In this document: positions 33,115 through 40,026 of the stretch, one piece after another
Layout of the letters: every line of letters begins with the position of its first letter
Position numbering within the stretch: the first letter of the stretch is position 1
Assembly: GCA_017881505.1 (NCBI GenBank)
Contig: JADGQW010000003.1
Coordinates: 1-40,026, forward strand
Origin: Gemmatimonadales bacterium
GTDB taxonomy: Bacteria; Gemmatimonadota; Gemmatimonadetes; Gemmatimonadales; JACORV01
DNA length: 40,026 nt
Reading direction: 5' to 3'
The notes under the pieces: generated by a model
Databases searched by the model: none
The model's input: only the letters and a program-made list of their open reading frames with translations
What the model was told of the DNA's origin: nothing
Position numbers and translations under genes: made by a program

Positions 33115-34782
33115 ATGGAGCACCTCTTCTCCGCGGCCACGCGCCGCACCGACCTCGACGCCCTCGCGGCGCAGCCCGTGGACCTCCTCGTCGTCGGGGG
33201 CGGGATCACGGGCGCCGGCATCGCGCGCGACGCCGCCATGCGCGGGCTCACGGTGGGGCTCGTGGACGCCGGCGACTTCGCGCGCGGCACGTCCAGCCGC
33301 TCCTCCCGCCTGGTGCACGGCGGGCTCCGCTACCTGGAGCACGGCTGGCTGCGCCTCGTCTTCGAGTCGAGTCGTGAGCGCGCCGTGCTCCTCAGGACGG
33401 CCCCGCACCTCGTCCGGCCGGCGCCCTTCCTCTTCCCGATCCATGCCGGCGGGCGCGTCGGCCGGCTCACCCTCGAGGCCGGCCTCTGGCTGTACGACGC
33501 CCTCTCGCTGTTCCGCAACGTGCGCACCCACCGCGCCTACAGCCGGCGGGGCGTGCGGCGTCTCGAACCCGCCCTGCGCGACCAGGGCCTTAAGGGCGGA
33601 GCCGTCTATTGGGACGCCCAGTGCGACGATGCCCGCCTCACGCTCGCCACCGTGCGCTCGGCGCACCGTCACGGGGCGCGGGTGGCGAACTACACCGCGG
33701 TGACCGGCTTCGAGAAGGCCGCGGGCCGGATCCGCGGCGTCCAGGTCGAGGACCGCGTCACCGGCGGGACGCGGACCCTGCACGCCACCATCGTGATCAA
33801 TGCGACCGGGCCGTGGACCGACCGGGTGCGCCGGCTCGACGAGCCGTCGGCCGCGCCCCTGCTCCGCCCGACCAAGGGCGCGCACGTGGTCGTGCCGCGG
33901 CACCGCATCGGGCACACCGAGGCGTTCACCCTGACCTCCCCCCTCGACGGCCGGGTGATGTTCGTGCTGCCGTGGGGCGATCTCTCCATCATCGGCACCA
34001 CGGACACTGACGTCACCGACGTGCCCGACGAACCCCTCGCCGACGGCGACGATGTCACCTACCTGCTGCGCTCGGCGAACGCGTACTTCCCGAGCGCGCG
34101 CCTCAACGTCGGCGACGTCGTGGCCGCCTGGGCGGGGTTCCGGCCCCTGCTCGACGTCCCGGGCGCCGCGTCCACGGCGGCGGTGCCACGGGAGCACCGG
34201 ATCGTCGAGGACCCGAGCGGCCTCATCACCATCGCGGGCGGCAAGCTGACCACCTATCGCTCCATGGCCGCCGAGGTGGTGGACCACGCGGCGCGACGCC
34301 TGCGCCGTCTCGACGGTCGCGTCGTCCCGCGACGCGCCGGGACCGATGCCGAGCCGCTCCCCGGCGGCGAGGTGGCCGATCTCGACCTCCTCGCACGCGA
34401 CCTGGTGGAAGAGGGGCTCGGCACGGGCGTCGCCACGGCGCTGGTGGGCCGGTACGGGAGCGAAGCGGCGGCGGTGTCCAACCTGGTGCGCCGCGACGCG
34501 GCGCTCGGGGAAGCCCTCGTCCCCGGGCACCCGGTCCTCGCCGCGGAGGTGGTCTACCAGGCCCGGCGCGAGATGGCGATGACGGTCGAGGACGTGCTCG
34601 TGCGCCGCACCCACCTCTTCCACACCCACGCGCAACAGGCCGTCGCCGCCGCGCCGCGGGTGGCGCGGCTCCTCGGCGGGGAACTCGGCTGGGACGAGGT
34701 GGAGATGGAGCGTCGGGCGCAGGCGTACCGGGACGAGGCCGCCCGGATGCGCGACGCCATCACGCCGGAGCGACCTGCCTGA
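33115..34782 (+). CDS. glpD: FAD-dependent glycerol-3-phosphate dehydrogenase (aerobic, GlpD)
   Basis: The 555-residue membrane-associated flavoenzyme oxidises glycerol-3-phosphate to dihydroxyacetone phosphate and feeds electrons to quinones. It has an N-terminal FAD-binding VGGGITGAGIARDAAMRG, then GTSSRSSRLVHGGLRYLEHG, VINATGPWTDRVR and GGKLTTYRSMA, all family hallmarks. A C-terminal helical domain (EVVYQARREMAMTVEDVLVR RTHLF) closes it. The ATG at 33115 has AGGA seven bases upstream, and the protein aligns with family starts there. No glycerol kinase or facilitator gene is nearby. Its 3' end overlaps the opposite-strand MFS gene by 23 bases. Confidence 0.94.
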   Translation: MEHLFSAATRRTDLDALAAQPVDLLVVGGGITGAGIARDAAMRGLTVGLVDAGDFARGTSSRSSRLVHGGLRYLEHGWLRLVFESSRERAVLLRTAPHLVRPAPFLFPIHAGGRVGRLTLEAGLWLYDALSLFRNVRTHRAYSRRGVRRLEPALRDQGLKGGAVYWDAQCDDARLTLATVRSAHRHGARVANYTAVTGFEKAAGRIRGVQVEDRVTGGTRTLHATIVINATGPWTDRVRRLDEPSAAPLLRPTKGAHVVVPRHRIGHTEAFTLTSPLDGRVMFVLPWGDLSIIGTTDTDVTDVPDEPLADGDDVTYLLRSANAYFPSARLNVGDVVAAWAGFRPLLDVPGAASTAAVPREHRIVEDPSGLITIAGGKLTTYRSMAAEVVDHAARRLRRLDGRVVPRRAGTDAEPLPGGEVADLDLLARDLVEEGLGTGVATALVGRYGSEAAAVSNLVRRDAALGEALVPGHPVLAAEVVYQARREMAMTVEDVLVRRTHLFHTHAQQAVAAAPRVARLLGGELGWDEVEMERRAQAYRDEAARMRDAITPERPA

Positions 34783-36268
34783 CCCGGGCCATGTCCCGGC
34801 CCACCGTCCGCACCGAGAGCAGCAGGATGAGCGCGCCGAGGAGCCCGACCGCGGGGAGCGAGAGCATCGCCGCCCGGAGGCCGTAGCGGTCGGAGAGGAA
34901 CCCCACCACCGGCAACGCCACCGCATCGCCCGCGATGTGGATGAAGAAGACGTAGGCGCCCATCACCGTGGCGGCCACGCCGCGCGGCACCACGTCGAAC
35001 AGCACGGCGGCGATCGGCCCGTTGTACCAGGTGAACAGGAACACCACCGCGAAGAAGAGCACCGAGAAGGCCGCGATGTCGTGCGTCAGCAGCAGCGCGA
35101 CACAGAGGGGCGCGCCGGCCAGGAACCCGCTCGCGCTCGCGATCACGCGCCCGCTCGGCCAGCGTTCCATCAGCCGGTCGCCGAGGCGGCCCCCCACCCA
35201 CGATCCCAGCACCCCGGCCGCCAGCCCGATCATGCCGATCGCCCGCCCCGCGTGCGCGAGGTCCATCCCCAACTGCCGCTGCACGAAGCTGAGCGACCAG
35301 GCGACGAGGGAGTTCATGCTGGCGGAGGTGAGCGCTCCGCCGAGGAACATCCAGACCAGCGTCGGTGTGCGGAGCACCAGCGCCGCGGCGTCGAGCATCT
35401 CGTCCACGATGTCGGCGGGCGCGCCGGAGGGCAGTTCGGTGACCCGGCGGAGCACCACCCGCGCCCACTTGAAGACCGTCCAGGCGAGCCCGATCCCGGT
35501 GATGCCGAGGAAGGTCGCCGTGTCCACGGCCGCGGGAACGCCCTCGAAGAGCGCCAGGACAGCGCCGACCAGCGTGGCGACCGCGAGCGACCAGAGAAGG
35601 GGCGCCACGGCCCGCACCGCGTGCCGCACCGTCACCTCGAACTTGCGCCGCACGGGCCGCGGCTTCGCCACCGGGATGCGCGCCCACGGGTCCTTCAGCC
35701 GGGCGAGGAGCCCAGCGAAGAGCACGCCCGGCAGTCCGATGAGCAGCAGCGCGCCGCGCCAGCCGAAGGCGCCCGCGAGCTGGCCGCCGAGCCACACCGC
35801 CAGCACGCCGCCGAGCACCAGCCCCGACCAGAAGATCCCCATCGCCTGGGCGCGGCCCTTGTCGGGGAAGTAGTCGGCGAGGAGCGCCTGCGCGGCCGGG
35901 AGGTACGACGACTGCGTCACCCCGACGACGGCCCGCGACGTGAAGAGCTGCCAGTACGAGCGGGCGGCACCCCCGAGGGCGGTGAAGCCGCTCCAGGCCG
36001 CTACGCCCGTGGCGATCACCCAGCGCCGAGGCAGGAGGTCGGAGAGGACACCCGCCACCAGGGAGCCCAGCGCGAACACGATCGCGAAGACCGAGCCGAG
36101 CCAGCCCAGCTGGGTGTCGGTCACGTGCAGGTCGTGCTTGATCGGCTCGAAGAGCGCGAAGATGACGCTGCGGTCGAGGTAGTTGAGGAGATTGCCGAAT
36201 GACAGCAGGAGCAGGGCGTACCAGACGTACGCCCGCGAGACGGGGCCGACCCCGCCGCGTTCGCTCAC
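34760..36268 (-). CDS. Major facilitator superfamily transporter (Spinster-like)
   Basis: A 502-residue membrane protein with about 12 hydrophobic helices. Helix 1 contains [20 protein letters not shown], a pattern close to Spinster-type and related MFS members. [13 protein letters not shown] is the cytoplasmic loop 2-3 motif, and [20 protein letters not shown] helix 4-5. A long central loop has Arg/Pro-rich [11 protein letters not shown]. Substrate cannot be told; lipids, sugars, organic acids or polyamines are all possible. A GTG at 36268 overlaps the upstream DHS-like stop as GTGA, so it is co-translated. Its 3' end overlaps glpD on the other strand. Confidence 0.88.
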   Translation of the reverse strand: MSERGGVGPVSRAYVWYALLLLSFGNLLNYLDRSVIFALFEPIKHDLHVTDTQLGWLGSVFAIVFALGSLVAGVLSDLLPRRWVIATGVAAWSGFTALGGAARSYWQLFTSRAVVGVTQSSYLPAAQALLADYFPDKGRAQAMGIFWSGLVLGGVLAVWLGGQLAGAFGWRGALLLIGLPGVLFAGLLARLKDPWARIPVAKPRPVRRKFEVTVRHAVRAVAPLLWSLAVATLVGAVLALFEGVPAAVDTATFLGITGIGLAWTVFKWARVVLRRVTELPSGAPADIVDEMLDAAALVLRTPTLVWMFLGGALTSASMNSLVAWSLSFVQRQLGMDLAHAGRAIGMIGLAAGVLGSWVGGRLGDRLMERWPSGRVIASASGFLAGAPLCVALLLTHDIAAFSVLFFAVVFLFTWYNGPIAAVLFDVVPRGVAATVMGAYVFFIHIAGDAVALPVVGFLSDRYGLRAAMLSLPAVGLLGALILLLSVRTVGRDMARVRQVAPA

Positions 36269-37377
36269 GCCGTCACGGGGGTTCCCCGCGCCGCAGCGTG
36301 CTCGGCCTGGAGCCGCTCCATCAGGGCCCCGCGCCGGTCGTAGAGGCGGCGCAGCGGCCGCGGCGCGTGGCGCGCCAGCGCGTAGGTGGCGAGGATCGGC
36401 AGCGCGACGGTCGTGTCGAGGTAGCAGACCACGGCGTCGGGCAGCTTCTCGGGATCCACCTTCCCCCACGAGACCGCCTCGGCCGGCGTCGCCCCGGAGA
36501 GCCCTCCCGTGTCGGCGCGCGCATCGGTGATCTGGAGGAAGTAGTCGTGTCCCCGCTCGTCGATGCCGAGGACCTCCTGGATCTGCGGCTCCGTCTGCAG
36601 GACGAAGTTCTTCGGGCTCCCGCCCCCCGCGATCAGCACCGCCGACTGCCCGCCGCTCCGCTTGGCGTCGAGGACGATCGCCGCCGTCTCGTTGACGTCC
36701 GCCGAGACGTCGAAGCGCAACTGCGAGCCGGTGAGCGCGAGGGCCGCCACGTTCATCCCGATCGAGGAGTCCCCTGGCGAGGAGGTGTAGAGCGGCACGC
36801 CGCACCGGTGCGCCACGCCCAGGATGGACTTCCGCTCCAGCCCGAGCGCCTTCTCCCGCTCCAGCACGTACCGGCCGATGCGGTAGTGGTACTCCGCGGT
36901 GGACATCGGCCGCTGGAACTCGGGGAGCCGGCTGATCTCGCGGAAGAACGTGTCGGTGTCGAGGAGCACGTGGTAGTCGAAGACGATGTCGTAGATCCGC
37001 ACGACGCCGTGCTCGCGCAGCTCCACGTCGTCGGCGAACGGCGAGCCGCGGTGCATCGCCATCCCCAGGCCGAAGTGCGCGTCGTGGTAGAGGTTCGCCC
37101 CCGTCGAGACGATCCAGTCCACGAACCCCGCCTCCAGGAGGGGGATGATGGTGGACATCCCGAGCCCCGCCGGCGTCAGCGCGCCGGTCAGGCTCATCCC
37201 CACCGTGCATCCCGGCTCCAGCATCTTCCGGGAGAAGAGGTGGCACGCGTCGCGCAGCCGGCCGGCGTTGTACGCCAGGAAGGCGCTGTCCACGAGGTCC
37301 GCCACGGCGAGGCCGCCATGAACGGGGGGCGGGCTGATCGCCTGCCCGTGGAGATATCCCGCGCTACCAGAGGCCAT
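36265..37377 (-). CDS. Bacterial deoxyhypusine synthase-family protein (probable polyamine-forming enzyme)
   Basis: This 370-residue protein has NAD-binding Rossmann segments ([31 protein letters not shown]) and the C-terminal DHS signature [17 protein letters not shown]. Lys306 corresponds to the lysine that forms the enzyme-butylamine intermediate. The eukaryotic GGGxxKHH motif reads GGGSPKNF here, so the two active-site histidines are Asn and Phe. Bacteria lack eIF5A, so hypusine formation is not expected. Some bacterial relatives make homospermidine or bis-guanidino polyamines, which is the likely role by inference. It overlaps the LOG-type gene by 14 bases upstream and the MFS gene by four downstream, forming a tight operon. 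Confidence 0.88.
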   Translation of the reverse strand: MASGSAGYLHGQAISPPPVHGGLAVADLVDSAFLAYNAGRLRDACHLFSRKMLEPGCTVGMSLTGALTPAGLGMSTIIPLLEAGFVDWIVSTGANLYHDAHFGLGMAMHRGSPFADDVELREHGVVRIYDIVFDYHVLLDTDTFFREISRLPEFQRPMSTAEYHYRIGRYVLEREKALGLERKSILGVAHRCGVPLYTSSPGDSSIGMNVAALALTGSQLRFDVSADVNETAAIVLDAKRSGGQSAVLIAGGGSPKNFVLQTEPQIQEVLGIDERGHDYFLQITDARADTGGLSGATPAEAVSWGKVDPEKLPDAVVCYLDTTVALPILATYALARHAPRPLRRLYDRRGALMERLQAEHAAARGTPVTA

Positions 37378-38152
37378 GACCGGTCCCCGCCTGTTGGTTC
37401 TTCACGGCGATGGCGCGCAGCGTCTCGCGCGCCCGCGCCACGCATGCCACCGCTTCCGCCGGGTCGTCCGTGAGCGTGAAGATCTCGAGGTCGTCGAGGT
37501 TGATCTTGCCCTGCGCCGCCGCCGTCTCCCGCAGCCAGGAGACGAGCCCCTTCCAGTACGCCGTTCCGACGAGCACGACCGGGAAGTGCTTGATCTTCTC
37601 CGTCTGGATCAGCGTCAGGGCCTCGAACAGCTCGTCCAGCGTCCCGAATCCGCCGGGGAACACGATGAACCCCACCGAGTACTTCACGAACATCGTCTTG
37701 CGGACGAAGAAGTACCGGAAGTGCATCGACGTGTCGACGTAGGCGTTCGTCCCCTGCTCGAACGGCAACTCGATATTGAGCCCGACCGAGAGGCCGCCCC
37801 CTTCGCGGGCGCCCTTGTTCGCCGCCTCCATGATCCCCGGGCCGCCGCCCGTGATCACCGCGAAGCCGGACTTGGCCAGCAGCCGCGCCGTCTCCGTGGC
37901 GGCCGCGTAGGAGGGGTCGCCGGGGTCGGTGCGGGCGGAGCCGAAGACCGTCACGCCGGGGGGGAGGCGCGCCAGGGTGTCGAACCCCTCGACGAACTCC
38001 CCGAGGATGCGCAGGACCCGCCAGGTGTCCGGTGTCTGCGCCGACTCCACCTGCGGTTCGACCGGCGCGCCGGGCAGGCTGAAGAGCCGCTCGTCCTCGG
38101 TTGCGCCCGTGGCGCGCGTGCCCGGTGCTCTGGCGCCTTCGACGTCGTCCAT
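37364..38152 (-). CDS. LOG-family protein (TIGR00730-type, nucleotide phosphoribohydrolase)
   Basis: The 262-residue protein has the LOG/lysine-decarboxylase-like Rossmann fold: [33 protein letters not shown] and the signature [18 protein letters not shown] proteins cleave nucleoside monophosphates to base and ribose-5-phosphate, and older annotations calling them lysine decarboxylases are wrong. The ~55-residue N-terminal extension is polar and probably disordered. The ATG at 38152 has GGGGAG just upstream (spacing only three). An upstream in-frame start at 38203 would run into the divergent promoter region. It is the first gene of the LOG-DHS-MFS operon. Confidence 0.88.
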   Translation of the reverse strand: MDDVEGARAPGTRATGATEDERLFSLPGAPVEPQVESAQTPDTWRVLRILGEFVEGFDTLARLPPGVTVFGSARTDPGDPSYAAATETARLLAKSGFAVITGGGPGIMEAANKGAREGGGLSVGLNIELPFEQGTNAYVDTSMHFRYFFVRKTMFVKYSVGFIVFPGGFGTLDELFEALTLIQTEKIKHFPVVLVGTAYWKGLVSWLRETAAAQGKINLDDLEIFTLTDDPAEAVACVARARETLRAIAVKNQQAGTGHGLW

Positions 38153-38161
38153 ACGCTCCCC

Positions 38162-38190
38162 TTGTGATGCTACGGAGGTCAGAATATAAA
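38162..38190 (+). promoter_or_regulatory. AT-rich promoter ahead of the small-protein/queG operon
   Basis: TTGTGA (38162-38167, 4 of 6), exactly 17 bases, then TATAAA (38185-38190, 5 of 6). The expected RNA start is about 38197-38198, the G of the GTG start, so the mRNA may be leaderless. The same AT-rich stretch read on the minus strand (TATATT) could be the -10 of the divergent LOG operon. Confidence 0.55.
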
Positions 38191-38197
38191 GGAATCC

Positions 38198-38455
38198 GTG
38201 CAACGGCGAACGACGCTCTTCCTCAGCCTCGCGTGGCGGGCCGCGCTCGACCCCCGGGTGGCGCGCGACCTGCTCAGTCTCGTCTGGGCGATGCGCACGC
38301 GGGGCTGGTGGCGCACCCCGCCCTTCCTGCCGGTGCCCCCCGACGAGTACCTGCGCTGGCGGATGTACACCGCGTACGGCGACGAGGAGGCCCTCCCGAG
38401 CGTACGGGAGGTGCTGCGCTACGCGCGGTGGCGACGGGAACTCCTGCGCACGTGA
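38198..38455 (+). CDS. Small basic uncharacterised protein coupled to queG
   Basis: An 85-residue, Arg- and Trp-rich protein (LSLVWAMRTRGWWRTPPFL, EYLRWRMYTAYGDEE, VLRYARWRRELLRT) that I do not recognise. It has no signal peptide or metal motif; predicted helices are amphipathic and basic, so RNA or membrane-surface binding is conceivable but unproven. The GTG at 38198 is chosen from position: AAAGGA lies four bases before it, but that sequence overlaps the -10 box and may not be transcribed. Its TGA overlaps the queG GTG as GTGA, so queG translation probably depends on it. Confidence 0.7.
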   Translation: MQRRTTLFLSLAWRAALDPRVARDLLSLVWAMRTRGWWRTPPFLPVPPDEYLRWRMYTAYGDEEALPSVREVLRYARWRRELLRT

Positions 38456-39414
38456 GCGCGGGCGCGAAGGCGGCGGCGAAGGCCGCCGCGCGTGCTTTGG
38501 GCTTCCAAGCCTGCGGTATCACCGACCTTCGCTCGTCGCCGGAAGCCGTGCGCGCGCTCGACGCCTGGCTCGGGCGGGGGATGCAGGGCGAGATGCGGTA
38601 CATGGAGCGGCAGGCCCCGGTCCGCCGCGATCCCCGCCGCGCCTGGGCGGACGCACGGTCCGCCGTCGTCGTGCTGCACAACTACTATCAGCGCGACGCC
38701 GAGCCGGCGGCGGGCCGGGGCCGGGTGGCCCGCTACGCCCTGGGCGCCGACTACCACGACGTGATGCGGGAACGGCTGACGGCGCTGGGCCAGCGGATCG
38801 TCGCGGAGGCGGGGGCGGGGAGCTTCCGGGTGTACGTGGACGCCGGCCCCCTCCCCGAACGCGAGCTAGCCCGGCTGGCGGGACTCGGCTGGTTCGGCAA
38901 GAACACGATGCTGATCCACCCGCGCCTCGGGTCCTTCACCTTCATCGGCGTCGTCCTCACCGACCTGCCGCTCGCGGCCGACGCGCCCTTCGAGGCGGAC
39001 CGCTGCGGCTCCTGCCGCCGCTGCCTCGACGCCTGCCCGACCGCCGCGTTCTCCGCGCCGCACGTGCTCGACGCCACCCGGTGCATCTCGTATCTCACCA
39101 TCGAGGCGCGGAGCGCTACGCCGGCGGAACTGGCGCCCCGCGTAGGGAACTGGCTCTTCGGCTGCGACGTCTGCCAGGACGTCTGCCCGTGGAACGTCCG
39201 GTTCGCCGAGGAGACGGCGGAACCTGCGTACCGCGCCAAGCCGAAGGCCGAGTGGCCCACGCTCGAGGAGTTGGTGCGGATGACCGAGCGGGAGCACGAG
39301 GAGGTCTTCGAGGGCACCGCTCTGGAGCGGCCGGGCCGCGCCGGACTCGCGCGCAACGCCGCCGTCGTCCTGGAGAACGAGCGCCGCGGGAGACCGGAGT
39401 CCCCCGCGGTGTGA
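38452..39414 (+). CDS. queG: Epoxyqueuosine reductase QueG
   Basis: The 320-residue iron-sulfur/cobalamin enzyme performs the last step of queuosine synthesis, reducing epoxyqueuosine in tRNA. YALGADYHDVMRERL, YVDAGPLPERELARLAGLG and WFGKNTMLIHP are QueG hallmarks. Two [4Fe-4S] sites come from CGSCRRCLDACP (Cys185, 188, 191, 195) and CDVCQDVCPWN (Cys238, 241, 245) plus Cys211. The C-terminus is shorter than QueG forms carrying HEAT repeats but includes GLARNAAVVLEN, the start of that region. The GTG at 38452 overlaps the preceding stop. No other queuosine gene is in the window. Confidence 0.94.
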   Translation: MSAGAKAAAKAAARALGFQACGITDLRSSPEAVRALDAWLGRGMQGEMRYMERQAPVRRDPRRAWADARSAVVVLHNYYQRDAEPAAGRGRVARYALGADYHDVMRERLTALGQRIVAEAGAGSFRVYVDAGPLPERELARLAGLGWFGKNTMLIHPRLGSFTFIGVVLTDLPLAADAPFEADRCGSCRRCLDACPTAAFSAPHVLDATRCISYLTIEARSATPAELAPRVGNWLFGCDVCQDVCPWNVRFAEETAEPAYRAKPKAEWPTLEELVRMTEREHEEVFEGTALERPGRAGLARNAAVVLENERRGRPESPAV

Positions 39415-39452
39415 TTGCAGCGCCCACTCGGCGGATCGCGCCGGCCACCGGC

Positions 39453-40026
39453 TCAGCTCCGCGCCTGCCGCCTCCGCCCCGCCACGATCGCCAGGCCCAG
39501 AGCGACGACGATCCAACCCAATGCCGCGGAGAGCACGCGCGCGGTGACCTGCGGGCCGTGCGGCACGGGGACCCACTGCCGCATCAGGGCCCCGCGGACC
39601 ACGCTCGCAGCCTGCGTGCCGTAGGCCGCCTCGAGTGCCTGGGCATCCGGAAGATCCGACCGCCAGAACCGCTCGAACCGCCGGCCATCACCCGTGGCGA
39701 GCAGGGCCACGACGAGCGACGTGGCCGTGAACGGTTGGTCCCACCACCCCCAGTAGGAGCCCGACACTCGGCGCACGCCGAGGCCGCTCGCCCTCAGGCA
39801 CGAAGCGTCGCTGCCCGCAAGGCACGCGCTCACTTCCCAATAGACGGGCGGTATCTGATAGCCCCGGGGCTCATCGCTCGGAACCGGAGGTGACCACGCC
39901 GGCCGCCACTCCCACGGAGCGGGCTTTGGCGGTCCCTGATGCCGTGCCCGGGCGAGCCGTTCCGTGATCGAGTTCCCCGACCAGTAGCGATCGGACCCCT
40001 CACCGAGCAGGTCGAGCGGCCGGGCG
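39453..40026 (-). CDS. C-terminal part of an unrecognised membrane-anchored protein (5' end outside window)
   Basis: The minus-strand frame is open to the window edge, reading ARPLDLLGEGSDRYWSGN ... WEWRPAWSPPVPSDEP ... GYQIPPVYWEVSACLAG. A GTG at 39833 is internal, because protein-like sequence continues upstream. About 190 residues are visible. Cys residues in ACLAGSDASCL could form a disulfide, and SYWGWWDQPFTATSLVVALL and FERFWRSDLPDAQALEAAYG are amphipathic helices. A C-terminal hydrophobic helix (LGWIVVALGLAIVAG) ends with RRRQARS, the look of a C-terminal membrane anchor with the bulk outside the cytoplasm. Function not recognised. It converges on queG with a 38-base gap that shows no clear terminator. 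Confidence 0.65.
   Translation of the reverse strand, partial: ARPLDLLGEGSDRYWSGNSITERLARARHQGPPKPAPWEWRPAWSPPVPSDEPRGYQIPPVYWEVSACLAGSDASCLRASGLGVRRVSGSYWGWWDQPFTATSLVVALLATGDGRRFERFWRSDLPDAQALEAAYGTQAASVVRGALMRQWVPVPHGPQVTARVLSAALGWIVVALGLAIVAGRRRQARS

Noticed and set aside
36265-37377. True deoxyhypusine synthase acting on eIF5A
   Set aside because: Other genes look bacterial, bacteria have no eIF5A, and the histidine pair of the eukaryotic active site is replaced.
37364-38152. Lysine decarboxylase
   Set aside because: The PGGxGTxxE signature marks LOG-type phosphoribohydrolases; the decarboxylase name is a historical misannotation.

Overview
The window looks like chromosomal DNA from a very GC-rich bacterium. 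The likeliest source is a Gemmatimonadota-type soil or aquatic lineage. That is inference from style: secreted M14 and M61 peptidases with 'AAQ' signal peptides, an OmpA protein with thrombospondin type 3 repeats, a fused E1 alpha/beta oxoacid dehydrogenase, G/C-ending codons, and many GTG, TTG and possibly CTG starts. No rRNA, tRNA, CRISPR array, insertion sequence or prophage gene is visible. Genes are packed tightly and no gap exceeds about 175 bases. Most of the long open frames opposite real genes are artefacts of high GC and are left out.

Left part (1-12991). The window opens inside an OmpA-like outer-membrane protein gene, closed by a strong hairpin. Two secreted M14-type metallopeptidase paralogues follow (1293-3635 and 7509-10307). 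Between them lie an ArsR-type regulator with a Cys-x-Cys pair, a secreted beta-propeller-like protein, an unrecognised cytosolic protein that may be an alpha/alpha toroid, a TrmB-like regulator with an AT-rich promoter full of dyads, and a stand-alone Hpt phosphotransfer protein. A TetR regulator with a perfect 13-bp inverted repeat at its start overlaps a bifunctional class A penicillin-binding protein. The tetR gene and the 5' end of the PBP gene share atypical codon use.

Middle part (13010-27058). Lon protease diverges from a Ser/Thr kinase carrying a 2TM segment and a coiled-coil tail. On the minus strand an amidohydrolase lipoprotein, an E1 alpha/beta fusion and an MFS/spermidine-synthase-like membrane protein lie head to tail. 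The last has no ordinary start codon that would include its first membrane helix. On the plus strand are a flavin reductase-like protein, an M61-like peptidase and a DJ-1/PfpI protein.

Right part (27055-40026). A compact minus-strand operon encodes thiolase (FadI), FadJ, proline dehydrogenase, a small unknown protein and a DUF1015 protein. This links fatty-acid and proline catabolism. GlpD diverges from it, and its 3' end overlaps an MFS transporter gene tail to tail. That transporter closes a three-gene minus operon with a LOG-type nucleotide hydrolase and a bacterial deoxyhypusine-synthase homologue. Divergently, a small unknown protein is coupled to QueG. The window ends inside an unrecognised membrane-anchored protein.

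Two themes recur. Four-base ATGA/GTGA/CTGA overlaps suggest translational coupling. Several genes without a Shine-Dalgarno have a -10-like box 6-8 bases before the start codon, suggesting leaderless mRNAs.
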